Shown piece after piece: positions 20,730 through 32,583 of a stretch of 64,000 nucleotides of DNA. Below the pieces are notes generated by a model. It was not told the DNA's origin. It saw nothing but the letters and a program-made list of their open reading frames with translations, and made no database searches. Source of the stretch: Eimeria necatrix (lineage: Eukaryota > Apicomplexa > Conoidasida > Eucoccidiorida > Eimeriidae); NCBI RefSeq assembly GCF_000499385.1, contig NW_013652461.1, positions 124,001 through 188,000 of the forward strand, given 5' to 3'. Both the position numbers and the translations under genes were made by a program. The stretch's first letter is position 1. Every line of letters starts with the position of its first letter.

Positions 20730-23626
20730 ACCAACTAATAATGCAGAGCAGCTAGATGTCTTTTAGTGCATGCAATGTCCGTTTATCAGACGCCTGTAGC
20801 TTGTACTACCACCCAGGAGGGAGTGCTGGCCTCCTCCTTTTGTTCTTCGGTCTAGGCAATTATGGTAACTCTGTGCACCCCCGCATCAAGGAGCGAAAGC
20901 AGCTAAGGTGCAGTGATTTAATAGAAGTAATTGCTCCTGATTATTCAGCTCCTGTGAAAGTTGCACGTGTTTTTTACTTGCGCTTTTCTGGCGGAAGCCA
21001 AATATGGATCATGCGTTACCAGAACCAATTCTGTTGGCCGCGATAGTCTGAAAAAACTAGAACATGCTTTCTAGGTAAGATACAAGGGTGCTTCGGGGAA
21101 TATGATCGGCTGACACACTATATTAGGATGTGAAAGCAGCCTGAGAAATTCATCAACGATGGATATCGAAGTAACTAACGGTCGCAGCTACGTCATGCGC
21201 TTTTTCCAGGAGAAAGACATACCACTTGGCGAATAGAATCGCAGAAAGAAACTCAGGCGCTGTTACGTCCGGTACGTACTTCAGAATGTTCTTTATGATG
21301 TGACGAACGTTAGTATGCACTATACGAACAATGACCAAAGTGTGATTATTCCTTGTATTCCTTGAAAATCATTCAACTGCAGTAGAGCGTTAATCATAAC
21401 TATATTAAGAACGAGCAAACTGGAATTTCTGTTTTAAAACCAGCGACGCAAAATGATCACGGTGAGTATGAAACCAACCGAAAAACTGTATTCACTGTTT
21501 GAAAGGCATTCACAGGAAAGTTGTTGAACGTTAATATTAACAAGCAATCCCTAAGCGATCTTTTCATCTTGATAAACTTTTTGGCTACAGCTCGTCACAA
21601 AGAAAATGACACGCGAAATTTGCAGCACAGCCAGAAGGTATACCCAGGAAATGGAAGACTGCAATTTATCTAAGAGGCACATGCCATAACAGCTCAATTG
21701 TAGGAGTGATGTGGACAGAATTGGCGAAACGGGAACAAGCTGCTGTGCGTGCAATGATATTGTTTCTGAGGGACACTGCAAATGGACGTTCGTGTGTCGC
21801 AAACTACCAATGTTGTGCTCAGACAAAAAGCAATTGGATGCTCCCATAGGCCATCGTTGGAGAAAAGGATTTGGCGATAGAGAGTAACAGCAGTACATAC
21901 AACCTGTGGAATGCAGAAGATTCTCTCAAAGTATAATTCCGCTTTACGACACTTTTGTTTGACTAAATGTTATCATGCACTTTTCTGCTCGCATCGTCCT
22001 TGCTGACATTTCTGTTTGTCGATACCGCAATTAAGTTGTCGTGTGGATTTCTGCTCTGTTTTCTTTGGCGGCTTCTCAGCGAGTTGCTTCGTGACTTGCG
22101 CGCTGAGGTCTCCCTCTCGAATCATTTTATAAAAAGCCTAGAATTAGTGTATATTTTTTTGGTGGTGCCAGATTTCCCATGTGGTTTAAACACCGAGCGA
22201 AAGAACGAAGAATGGTGGAGACAGTAGCCCTGACCTTTACAAAACCTGCAAATAGCAGTTTCGGACTTATTATACGTACCAGTTCGTCTTGCAGCACGGT
22301 ATATTCTATCACGTAGTACCCCTGATATTACATGCAACAAATAGGGACGCTCTTTCCTGAGACAAATTAGCGTGAGGCAAACTTCAATAGGTATTCGGAA
22401 AAAGTCGCCTAGAGGTACGTAAAAAATATCATGTCTGATTCATGAAGAGCAGTTAGTATGTACTCTAGCTGGGATATATGGTTAGTTTGATTACTTCGAG
22501 TGCGCGGACACAGGGGGAAATTAAAAAAGTATACTCTCGATATCCTGAGAATAAAGTGGGGATATCCAGATACTCCGTTATTGATAAGCAGCAGGTGAAT
22601 TGAAACTATAGGAAATACGCGGCATGAGACAGGCTGAACACTCAGAGTAGGCGAAATAACGGAGCCAATCAGGCATCGCAGCGGAGCACGCAAGCAGGCT
22701 TTATGTTGAAACGAATGCAAAAGCATTTTCATTGATGAATGTCGCAATTTGGAGCCGGTCCCTCTAAAACTTGAGGGATGCTTGACAAATTCTTCATAGC
22801 ACATGCAGGCATGTATCAAACGAAAACCTGCAACGCTCCCGATGGAACACCTTATCAACGGAAGAGCCGGGCATTAAACTGCATGTCTTTGTGCTGAGCG
22901 CAGCTAAAAGCGCGATGGGGCATGAACTACACAAAGCATGAAATGCAAAGATTAATGGGGTTGCTGAAGCCACATGCCTGCGGCAAAAAAAAGCAATGCG
23001 AGGACAACTCTACAAAACAGCTTTGACTGCATTGACGTACCAGCCTAAATACTGTACGATTCACTCAAATGGGTACGGTACTGTGTAAGTCTCCTTCGTT
23101 GAAAAGGACGGCAAAGCTTCCGTGCTGAGTTGTGAAAACTTTGTAAGCAGTGACCCCGCAGAGTTACATGGTAACGATGCTGCCCGTAATATCCATTTGC
23201 TTTGACGCCGTGTGTTTGCGTGTGGACACCAATCGTGTAGTGGTAATAATAGACCATGCAGGCTCGCCTAAGCTTTGTGCGTATAGGTTGTTGTTCCTAT
23301 CTTACAACACGCTTTCTGTGTGAAGCGGAAATTTATTCCAGCAAGGACAAAAGAAAATAATGAAAGAAAACACACTGCTATTGTTTTAACTCTTGTTAGT
23401 GTAAGGGTTTTTCTTGGATGCATCCACAAAGACTCATGAATAACAAGTAACAATTGACGAATGTGTGAGACGAAGCATGCGTTGATTCCCTGGAAAAGGC
23501 TAGCACGATTTTGGACAGTCAGTAAATTAGTGGCTTTGAGGGGACGCTTGACAGATACTTAACGTGCAGAATCGAAAAATCTAGTGTATCATTTTCTTCG
23601 GGGCGTCAATTCTTTTCACAACGTAC
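20730..23626. other. Unassigned region
   Basis: Minus-strand ORFs at 21551-21898 and 22409-22858 lack recognisable domains, and I cannot link them to splice sites in phase. The region may hold 3' exons of the 23.6-24.4-kb gene, whose last identified exon ends at a donor (GTACGT) pointing this way. Confidence 0.3.
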
Positions 23627-24053
23627 GTGGATCGTAGCCAACGCATGTATAATATCATTTTCTCTAAAATTCTTGTTGCCGCTGGTCAGATTTTCATGAC
23701 GAAAAGCTGATGCTGCCGCTAGTGCAGCAGCAGCTGCTCCTGAAGACGTAGCTTCCGCCGCTACTGCTGTAGCAGCATGAGCTTCTTCAGCCTCATTCCA
23801 TTCATCTACTGTCCATATTTCAGCCGAAAGCCTGTAAGAATGCGTTTGCTGAGAATAAAATCTGTCATTGCGCAGTCTCATGTCGTGCGCATTTTTTAGC
23901 CGACTACAAAACGCTACTGCTGCGTTTCCTTTTTTGGAATACCTGTTCCTAACCATGCAGTTTTCTTTGGGCGTTGTGGTGAATCTGATTCACTACCAGG
24001 GAAAACAGTTGCTTTACTACTAATGAGGCTGTTCCGCAGAAACGGGGCATTCA
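23627..24053 (-). CDS. Alanine-run exon with an apparent frameshift
   Basis: After a strong acceptor (TTTTTTCCATTACACAG) the minus strand reads NAPFLRNSLISSKATVF ... QRPKKTAWLGTGIPKK to about 23936. It then continues naturally only in another frame (GNAAVAFCSRLKNAHD ... EIWTVDEWNEAEEAHAATAV), with an alanine-rich stretch, ending at a GTACGT donor at 23626-23621. The switch coincides with a six-A run (T6 on the plus strand, 23930-23935). One extra A would unify the frames. A 23- or 26-nt intron starting GTATTCC would also satisfy the phase but is far shorter than the other introns here. No family recognised. Confidence 0.45.
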
Positions 24054-24142
24054 CTGTGTAATGGAAAAAATTATTCATCTGTGAGAACTACACCAACTGC
24101 GCTGCGGTTCGAGATGACTCCATTAGTCATTATGGGCTTTTC

Positions 24143-24385
24143 CTAGTTCGACTTTAAAGTTGGGAAAATTTTAGGAAACTGCAGGTCTTGAGTGCACTTC
24201 TGGCGTACAACTAACGTAGATTTTTTAATCTGTTCACCGGCTAGTTGTATCCGTGTGAATGCCCTTCCGCATATTTCCCCTGAAATGCGGATAGTTGCTA
24301 GATGGCATATATCTACACTGGTGATTAAATCCAACAGGTGCACACTTCTCAGCACGTTCGCATGACAAATCTTCTCTACATTGTC
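24143..24385 (-). CDS. Possible exon, unknown product
   Basis: An open frame on the minus strand (VLRSVHLLDLITSVDICHLA, then RISGEICGRAFTRIQLAGEQ) ends at a TAG at 24143. It lies just upstream of the 23.6-24.05-kb exon on the same strand, but none of its possible donors gives the phase that exon needs. The sequence alternates hydrophobic and charged residues like folded protein. It may be an exon of the same gene with misjudged borders. Confidence 0.27.
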   Translation of the reverse strand, partial: DNVEKICHANVLRSVHLLDLITSVDICHLATIRISGEICGRAFTRIQLAGEQIKKSTLVVRQKCTQDLQFPKIFPTLKSN

Positions 24386-26632
24386 AGTCCAATTTTAAAT
24401 TTACAATAAATATTATGCGTAATTCTGTATAAGCAGGAAAAGAAACGAGGGAGCCTTTGAAGCTTCTTTTTCTTTCATATTGGAGTTTCATTATTCATAG
24501 CGTGCACGAGTAGAGATCTAACCATGAGCTTGCTGCTGTTCAGCGAGAACGGCATATTCCTGCTGCCATAGGCAGGAATATTCATCATTGAGGAACCCAC
24601 CATATAGAGATATCTGCTGCATACCTGTAGCTTGCATCTATATCCTGTGCTATTTCAATGAAGTCGTTTCCTTCCTTGTAATACTGTTAACGGTCTCATA
24701 ATAAAAACAAAATTGGAAACGCCGTCCAGTCACAGCTGAAATTTGTTGTTCACTAGCATTCACAAACACCTACAACACAACTACTAATTTGACGAAATAT
24801 TGGCAGCTCTCTTCCGATATGAACGTACAACATTTCACGATACGAGCTGCAAGTTCTCGAGCCTCTATTGAGAACGTACTATTTCGTTAATTTGTGTTTA
24901 AAAAAAGCTATTTCCATGAATAGAGTAATTTCTGCTCTGAAGAACCACCACAGATATTATTCTGTGAAGTAAGGAAAAATTTGAACTGAATCTACAGGAC
25001 GATGCGCCGGCTTTTTTATTAAACACGCCTCTCAACATTGCCATATTTGTCCTCAAAATAGAACTGTCAACTCTTCTCCGTAGTCTCCTTTTGTTTTTCT
25101 TTTGTCGCAGAGATATCTTTCCTCGGACCCGCAAAAGAGTGCGCTCCTACTATCTGCTATGTAGGAGATGTCCTCATGCGGGAAAGGCAAAACATATGAT
25201 ATCTCCATCTGGCAGTGCAGGGCGTGGTGTCGCGAATTGCTTTCCTCTACTGAGCTGTCTTTCAGCGTGTATGTAGCTTATCAAGGACAGTTTGCCGTGA
25301 GATCTGCAGTATGGCAGCGAGGGAACCTATTAGTAATTTTCAAACAAAAATGCAGCAGGAATTTACTCTGCTGCAGTAGTGCAGATTTTTGAACAAACAT
25401 CTGACCACAAATGTGGCAGCAACTTACGACAAACCACCAACCTTGCGTTTTTTTGCTCTCTTTGAAAACCACCTACTACTCACTTCACTCACTTCTGCGG
25501 CTATGAGCACTACCGAAGATTGCTCCTAAGCAGACATTGGGACTGTTACAAAGTAACTTCGATGCCCTCAGCGCTCCTGCTGTCAGAGGCATTTGAGTGC
25601 ATTTTCCCTCTATTTGTGTGTTTGGCATACACATAGAGAAGACATAGGCAGGCTTTGCTCTCACAGAGGATAGCAAGCAGAATCACACATATAGCCATAG
25701 CAATGAAGTGAACGCGAACCTTTAGACTTTATCAACAACAAATTTAAGCAGCATATACTGCCACCCAAGTAATGATGTACAAATTATCTTCACCTGCAGT
25801 TTTATTGGTGAAAAGCTTCGTATAGGAGAACATGAGTAAAATAACCGGTGACTACTATGAGCCAGCCTTTGATAAAATGTCTACAGCTGTTTCAAAGTTA
25901 CAAGGAAGCCCACTGCCTGCTGTGCTTTACTATGTCAGCTCTTCTTTAGAACACCATGAAACTCGTCCATGTTTGCAAAGCTTTACACAGAACAAAGTGA
26001 ATAGTGCTTCTCTGACGGAAGTAGGGGGATTAAAAAGTGTTCGATGCAAGCCGAAGTTTCGCTTCTTATCGCTTGTCAAAGGCCGAACCGGGATTCGCAA
26101 CAGCACTCATCCACCCTCATTGAACTTCTCGTGAAGGTCTAGTGACCTGCCAGGTATACAGTTGCCTGAGCGATACTGGCAAAATCGTCGACATGATACA
26201 CGGCGGGCAGCGCTATAGGGACAACTGCCGTGGAGTAGCGTTGCGTTGCTGTGGTGTATCACTACTCTAGGAGCGTCCGCCAACCTGAGCACGATTAGGA
26301 ATCTTTAGCTGTCTTTGGAAATATGAAGCAATGCTAGCTCTCTTTCAAAATATCACATCTCCCTGACGTGATTTAAAAAGGTGCCGCGCTAAAGTATTTC
26401 TGCTGCAGGAATTCTATACTGAAGCACTGCTATGTACACTAACAATGAGCGATGCTGCTAGGATACCCAAAAGCCAATTGCATCCCTTGCCTCCCTTTTG
26501 GAAGCCAGCGAAACCACGCGTAGAGGATGTACGCGGGCATCCATGCTTTCCTTCTATGTCTTCAGAATTCAAAAAGATCCTTCGGTGTTGTCTGGTGTTG
26601 CGGACCTTTACACCGTTCTGCAATACGTTTTG
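24386..26632. other. Unassigned region
   Basis: Short ORFs only. A plus-strand ATG frame at 25832-26134 (100 codons) is the longest; it has no recognisable domain and overlaps no splice chain. No RNA gene or repeat family member seen. Confidence 0.3.
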
Positions 26633-26989
26633 TCAGAGCCCTGCAAGCGATGTAACTAAATGATCTTCAATAATTATGTAAATAGCGCCCCAGGTAGTGA
26701 CCGTGAAGTCGTGACGATGCTCACAGGCAATACATGACGCAACAGCAGGACAGAAATCCTGCGCAAGTGACCACGTACGATCCTGAGTGCGGAAGAATCC
26801 TTTCAGCAAAACGCGGGAGGGCTTGCACATAGACAATATAGACTCCATAAGAGTGAATCGTGAGCGGAAAAGCACTAAAGCGAATCGCCGCATATTATAA
26901 AAGGTAACTGCGCGCGACAGAGTATGAACATCTTGTCGCCATCCACTGAAGCCACTCCACAGCAGCAAGACAGCTGGGTAAGAAAACAT
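26633..26989 (-). CDS. Hypothetical protein, 118 codons
   Basis: An ATG-to-TGA frame on the minus strand with a hydrophobic N-terminus (MFSYPAVLLLWSGF) that could act as a signal or anchor, a basic middle (FYNMRRFALVLFRSRF) and a cysteine pair (CIACEH). I recognise no family, and no neighbouring exon can be joined in phase. A convergent plus-strand frame ends at 26663, overlapping by about 30 bases. Confidence 0.28.
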   Translation of the reverse strand: MFSYPAVLLLWSGFSGWRQDVHTLSRAVTFYNMRRFALVLFRSRFTLMESILSMCKPSRVLLKGFFRTQDRTWSLAQDFCPAVASCIACEHRHDFTVTTWGAIYIIIEDHLVTSLAGL

Positions 26990-27078
26990 GATTTTTCTTC
27001 AGCCCATTAGTCTTTGGGTGCAGCGGAGTCACTTCACAGCACTCAAGCACGAGGATGGGGACAACATGGTATTGCATT

Positions 27079-27236
27079 AGTACATCAATGCTTCAATTCT
27101 CGGGTTAATTCTGTAAGCATTCTATTTCACATGTTTAACAAAAGTTACTAGTCGGCCAGTACATCAATGCTTCAATTCTCGGGTTAATTCTGTAAGCATT
27201 CTATTTCACATGTTTAACAAAAGTTACTAGTCGGCC
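27079..27236. repeat. Exact 79-bp tandem duplication
   Basis: AGTACATCAATGCTTCAATT ... AGTTACTAGTCGGCC at 27079-27157 is repeated base for base at 27158-27236. No differences between the copies are visible, so the duplication is recent or an assembly artefact. Confidence 0.92.
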
Positions 27237-28501
27237 AGGACTCCGCCAATCTGTTGCAATCGCTCTTCCGGACTAGCAGACCTCCGTAGGGCGCCCTCGC
27301 CAGCTCATCAGGACTGTCAAGGCGTCCGAAGTTTGGCTTGGGCACATGCTAGCGAAGTACGCGCTATAAAGCCTGCAAACCATGCCATACCGTAGGAAGA
27401 CGGCAGCGCAACGCCATGTTGATTGCAGCGTCATTGCTCCGAAAAGCAAAGTGAGCCTACGCCTGTGAATGGAATAAACCTGGGTCGGGTGGAACAGACT
27501 TCAGCTTCGCTATTCACGAAAAGCGCACTCCGCTGCACCACGAAAGATCCCAATGCGCACACTTCCTCCCTGGGTCCACAGAAACGGAAAGCTCTTCGTT
27601 TTCCTGCTCATTCCACAACACGGATGCTACAAAGTTACTAGCGACTCCAAAATCATCACTGACGCACACTCTCTACAGCAGAACTCAGTGAGCCTGCGCA
27701 AGTCACAGAGAACATCAGGACGGCACAAAAGTGCGCACTTAGCATCTGCAAGGTGGTTGTCTAAAGCGTGTTCACGCATAGTCGTGTTTGAGAGGTGCGA
27801 ATAGACAGGCTTCAGCTTAACGCCAATTTCGCACCATCGTCCGTGAGCCCGGAGCAGAATCGCGGCATTACGGCTTTGAAACTCCTCTCAAAGAATGCTG
27901 CAGGCATATCAGTTGTTTTTCTAAGCCAAATAATGCATTAACTACGTCTTGAAGCTGCGCAATGCGAAAAGAGGGTGAAGATAGTTCGAGCAGAATACTT
28001 GTGTGACTTGTCATGACCGTGCTTACATGAAGAAGGCGTTGCTGTAGGCACGAACATAGGCAGAATGCCAGTCTTTCTCTCGGATGCAGAAGCTAACTGG
28101 TGTCGTAGAGGCTGCTTTCCACGCCCTAAAGGCCATAATTTTGACAGTGCAGATGGCTCTTGCATGTATACCTTGCTGTCTGGAAGGTGAGTGCACCACG
28201 GGGCATCTGAAAGTTGTTTGAAACTGCGGGCAGGGTGCAGTGCTTAACTCTTGGAAGAGCTCCTGGAAAACGCAGAGCACAACATATCGTCGCAGTCAGA
28301 CAGGGTTTTATCACTGAACATCTACAACGCAATATGCAGGAAAACTATTGTTCGGGTGCCATGTTTTCAGGAGGCGAAGGAAAAAATATGCTTTGATATC
28401 AAGGGGTGCGGCATCCCCAGAATTCTCTAAATTCACAGTGGCAACACAGAGAGCTGACACCACTGGTCTAGTAAAAAACACAGAAGCCCTAGAACGTGGC
28501 T

Positions 28502-28665
28502 GCATCAGCACATCGACCAGAGGAATATTTAACGTATGGTGCCCTTCTGACACACTGACCAACCACCACACCAGGGTGGCCCGACATGCGCCCTGGTGTG
28601 GTGGTTGGCCTGTGTGTCAGAAGGGCACCATACGTTAAATATTCCTCTAGTCGATGTGCTGATGC
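28502..28665. repeat. Long near-perfect hairpin, 75-bp arms, 14-bp loop
   Basis: The left arm (28502-28576, starting GCATCAGCACATCGAC and ending ACACCAGGG) is the reverse complement of the right arm (28591-28665, starting CCCTGGTGTGG and ending GATGTGCTGATGC), with only a few mismatches. The 14-base loop is TGGCCCGACATGCG. As RNA it would form a stem long enough to be a dsRNA substrate. Confidence 0.92.
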
Positions 28666-29599
28666 CGGAAATTATCACTAGTTTTCACTCGATTTCAGTT
28701 TTCGCCACCCCTTAATACATCACAAAAAGCTATTCAGCCTTCAGTTTAACAAGAAGAAACATTATTGGTAGAGTGCCACCCCACATTCCATTTTAATTGT
28801 ATTTCTGCTGTTAAGATGAAAATAGGAAAAGGTTGCCAAATGAAGTCCAGCAGTAAGCTATCGCTTACACTGCTGATCGCGGGCATGGCTCAACCGTGAT
28901 AGAAAATACAGGATGTTTGTTCATTACGTGTTACCTGCGGGAAGCAGCAGCGCCTTGTGTTGTAACCGTGAATACCGACACGCTACAAAGCAGCTGTGGA
29001 AGATCCCGCATTAACGAGGCATTCAAGCACGAAGCAAGAATGCTCCGTTGTAACAAGCTTGGAAGCGCCGAGCCGAACGCCCGTCAGCAGCAGTTAGTTG
29101 CGTTCTACTGTCAACGTCGAGGGATAGAAGCAGACAAACGAACTACGTTCACTGCATACATTATACACTACCGTTGACCTCTAGCTGTGCAACGGTGATT
29201 GTGGGATGGTCAAATTGGACGAGAGCTATTTTGCACCGATTATTAAGATACTGGTTGAAAATAAAGTAGCGTCACCCTTGAATTTCATATTTAAAATCGT
29301 TATCGCAACGATTCTAGCTCAGGAAAGTCTTCTCAGAAATTTCATCTTTATTCGCATGTGGACTTCATATTTTCCGCAACGCCTGTCGCACGCAGCGTCT
29401 TTCACGACAAACCTACATGCATTTTGACCGCAGGAAGATTCGCGCTGCGGTAAGAATTTTGGAAAGGCCTCTCGCGCTTCCACCCGTTGCCTCCCCAAAT
29501 GCTCTTCCTCCAAGCGTGGATTAGTGAAGCCGTGATAGGCTATTCGTGAACCTATGCGCAAGCCAGTAGGAGTGCAAAGCACGAAACAGTGCTTTTAAC

Positions 29600-29910
29600 A
29601 GTGCCTTTCAGCGAGGTTAAGCCAGAAGATGAAAGCCAAGGCTCTGCGATTTGCGGTGCAGGAAGATCTGTTCTCTCGTTTCCGTCCGTGTCTGAGGGTT
29701 TCCTGGGGCAGCGAGCTGCAGGAAACCCTCAGACGCGGACGCAAGCGGTTGGGTCCAAACGACGCCGAAAGGGAAATTGCACAGCCCTACAAGGCGTCAT
29801 TGCAGAAAACATCATAACAGAATATGAGAGTTTCGACGAACAACAAGGACAGAGCCATCTGCCGTTTCTATGCTTGCAGTGTTGCAAAAGCCCAAAGAAG
29901 ACTATCACAC
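29600..29910 (+). CDS. Possible exon, acidic/basic low-complexity protein
   Basis: After TTTTAACAG a plus-strand frame reads PFSEVKPEDESQGSAIC ... QAVGSKRRRKGNC ... VIAENIITEYESFDEQQGQ and reaches a possible GTCCTT donor near 29910. It has no ATG, so it would be internal. A second frame over the same DNA (ATG at 29629, 62 codons) is also open, so the coding frame is uncertain. A 23-bp inverted repeat lies within it. No family recognised. Confidence 0.3.
29683..29741. repeat. Short hairpin, 23-bp arms, 13-base loop
   Basis: CGTCCGTGTCTGAGGGTTTC (continuing CTG) at 29683-29705 pairs with CAGGAAACCCTCAGACGCGG (continuing ACG) at 29719-29741 with one mismatch, separated by GGGCAGCGAGCTG. Confidence 0.88.
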
Positions 29911-31925
29911 AGGTCCTTTGGCAGCAAAAGGCTGCCTAATACTTTCTAGCTAGTCACTCCTATTTGCGAGGCCGAAGTATTGTTTACACATTGCTGATTA
30001 AGGCGAAGGAGGCAGTATCATACACCTCAACAGCATGCTATTTGACACCTACCGTGAACGCATTTACTCACACCGAAGTTTCAGCAGCACGGGGATGTGG
30101 GCGAAATCTAGGTGGCTGGAGACCAGATATCTCATCTGCTCAGACGCATCGGCATCTAGAAGTTAGTCCTGTTCACTGCTCCTGCAAGTTTGTCTCGCCC
30201 ACGTGCATTTGCAGTGCTGTTGCAAAGTGATTTCTCCAGATATGCGGGCAGAAGGCAAGTCAACGTGTTGGTTTGTTCAAATGTTCATTGTCTTTCATAT
30301 GACTCAAGTGTATGCATTCGGTGCGCGACTGACACAAGGAGCCTCACATGGGATACGACCGTCAACGCTACTGGTTTCGTAGAGGAGTTCGTCACTAAGT
30401 GGTTTCTAAGCTGTATGTGTACAAGCTTTGGATGAGTCCTTCGTATTACGTATTACTCGGCTTCTAATCTCGATGCGTACCTACACTCTCAGTGCATGGA
30501 ATTCGCAATGCCCGTTCCTCAAGTTCGAGGCCAAAAGGATGCTTAGTGGTATCTCTCTCATTTCTGGCTTAGAACAAAATATATTTGTCTGTGTCAAAAT
30601 GCCTAACGCTGCATCCGTAAGTTCTTGGCGCACGGCTGTGGGCGTCGCATCGCCATCATGGTAAGAGGGTCATTGGCTCTTCGTGAGGACATACGCATAA
30701 GGCATAGCGGGGTTCAGGGCGAAGTAATCTCTACGAGCAAATGAAATGCTAGAAAAGCTAATCATGATACAATTAAACCTTGTCTAGAAACTACAAAGGG
30801 CTCCGGCGTAGATCTACACAACATGCAGCTCGAAGGTGCGCCTGCGCAAAGGCAGCGAGATAGACGGTGCTTTCACTCTCAGAGTGCCAAACATTTGCTG
30901 TCTACGAGCGCGACAGACCGCTTCTAGTGCAAACAGCATGTTTAACAAATAGGCGTCTGTTTTTCGCCTGCAAGGATCCTGCTTTACAGAGAGAGCCATA
31001 TCTTAAAAGCTCACCATCAAGCTGCAAGCTTTATAGGCTCACGGTGGTACCGTTAGTAGCTACTAGAAAAGCTTTAACTGTATCGTCGTTGTTTCATCTG
31101 GCCTTCTGCTGAGTAGCTAGAGCGTCTTCTGCTAGAAGCCGATAAATTGGTTAGCCCGCAGCTTCCCACCAGGAGCAACAGCGTCCAGTCATACCAGTAC
31201 TGCTTATACGATAATTTGATAGCTTCCACCACAGTCGCTTCTTCTGGAGCTGCTTCCTGTGTAGCAAGCTGCTTATAACCTATGTGGAACTAGCATAGCC
31301 TAGGGTATCAACACTGGCAGGAAACATTCGGAGAAAACAACAGGGAGTACTCACCCGCCCTGAAGGACAGCGTCGTACTGTAATCAGGCAAGAAGACTGC
31401 AGTAGCTCAAGCTCTGTAACAACAGCAAAGACTCCTTCATTGGATTGTTCGGCCCTTTTTACTCCAGCCCTTCATCCTCGTGAGCAATTCTTGTGATTTA
31501 ATCAGGAGAAAGGAGCACTGAAACGCTCTTCGCACAGGCGTCATCACGGCAACGCTACCTTCGTCATTACCTTCCCTTGGCCCGAAATACCGCCTTCAGC
31601 AGACTGAGAGAAATTCCGGAAACGAACTAGGCAATAACTTAGTGTGCCCATGGACTGGATGATATTCATTGCACATTTTGACAAACGAAAAAGGTGATTC
31701 TGAGAGCATTCGATAATCTCTGCAAACGTGATGAAAAGAAACGCGACGACTAGTCACACTGTAGCTGCTTTGGAAAGCAGGCCTTTCGGGTCTCGTGGGC
31801 GCCCCGCCAGGCGGCTATAACAGCGGAATTTGTGAAATCAATCAGTGTGATATCACTCGAAAAATCTGGCCACAAACTTAAGCTTTCGCCGTCTTTGCCA
31901 GATAGCCAGTGTGCTCACAAGTAAA

Positions 31926-32096
31926 ATGCAGGACAGTCGCACGTATGCTTCTCCGTGGACGCGTAGCCCACTCATATCCAAGTTCCAGAAGCTGAATGAG
32001 AAAATGGGTGAGAAGACACGCAACGCACGGAAACGCATGGAGCAGACAGCGCTATTCTGCTTCTATTGCAAGCGTCACCTATCATTAAATCCGTAG
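31926..32096 (+). CDS. Possible small protein or first exon, basic
   Basis: From an ATG at 31926 the plus strand reads MQDSRTYASPWTRSPLISKF, then QKLNEKMGEKTRNARKRMEQ and a TAG at 32094-32096. A good donor (GTGAGA) lies within, so this could be a first coding exon ending near codon 29 rather than a 56-residue protein. No downstream exon was identified. Confidence 0.27.
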   Translation: MQDSRTYASPWTRSPLISKFQKLNEKMGEKTRNARKRMEQTALFCFYCKRHLSLNP

Positions 32097-32128
32097 AGTA
32101 GTAGTACCATTAAAGATGTGTCGGTTAA

Positions 32129-32583
32129 TTACTTCAAGAAGTTTCGGTCGACTGCATAACAGTAGAGATGTGACAGCAGGGAAATCACTAGGGGTCCTAC
32201 GTGTACCAAACTCTTTTCCAGCGCTAATAGCCATCTAGAGGTGCTGCAAGGGTATCTGCGAATCACCTGGCCACTCAACAATAATGCGCGGAGCAAGCGC
32301 ATGCGTACAATTTGCTCCATGTAGGCTTGTTTAGATCCAAATTCATAGCTCACAATCGCACGAAGCACAGGATCACACAGAGCCCCTGGAAAATTCTACG
32401 CTACGCTGAGTTACTTTCTTCTTGTGTTTTGATATCGTGACCTGCAAATCTTTGCCGCGTGCTCTCAATATATAAGCTATGCCAACAAATTCCGCAGAGC
32501 ACAATCTTACTATCCGAGCTTTTACGTTTTGCAGCAGTGTAAATGATGGGACATAGGCTGGAGCAGAAGTAAACGCGCTGCAT
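32129..32583 (-). CDS. Two open segments in one frame interrupted by a TAG
   Basis: On the minus strand one segment (32583-32404) has cysteine pairs (FCSSLC, then VLCGICWH), as in small zinc ribbons. The second (about 32393 down to a TAA at 32129) reads ALCDPVLRAIVSYEFGS ... EQIVRMRLLRALLLSG and ends YAVDRNFLK. Both are in the same frame, separated by a TAG at 32401. The stop lies within a 24-base stretch bounded by GT (GTAACT) and AG (TTTTCCAG). Removing it as an intron would join the frames, but 24 nt is much shorter than other introns here. The second segment could alternatively be a terminal exon reached from further upstream. No family assigned. Confidence 0.35.
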
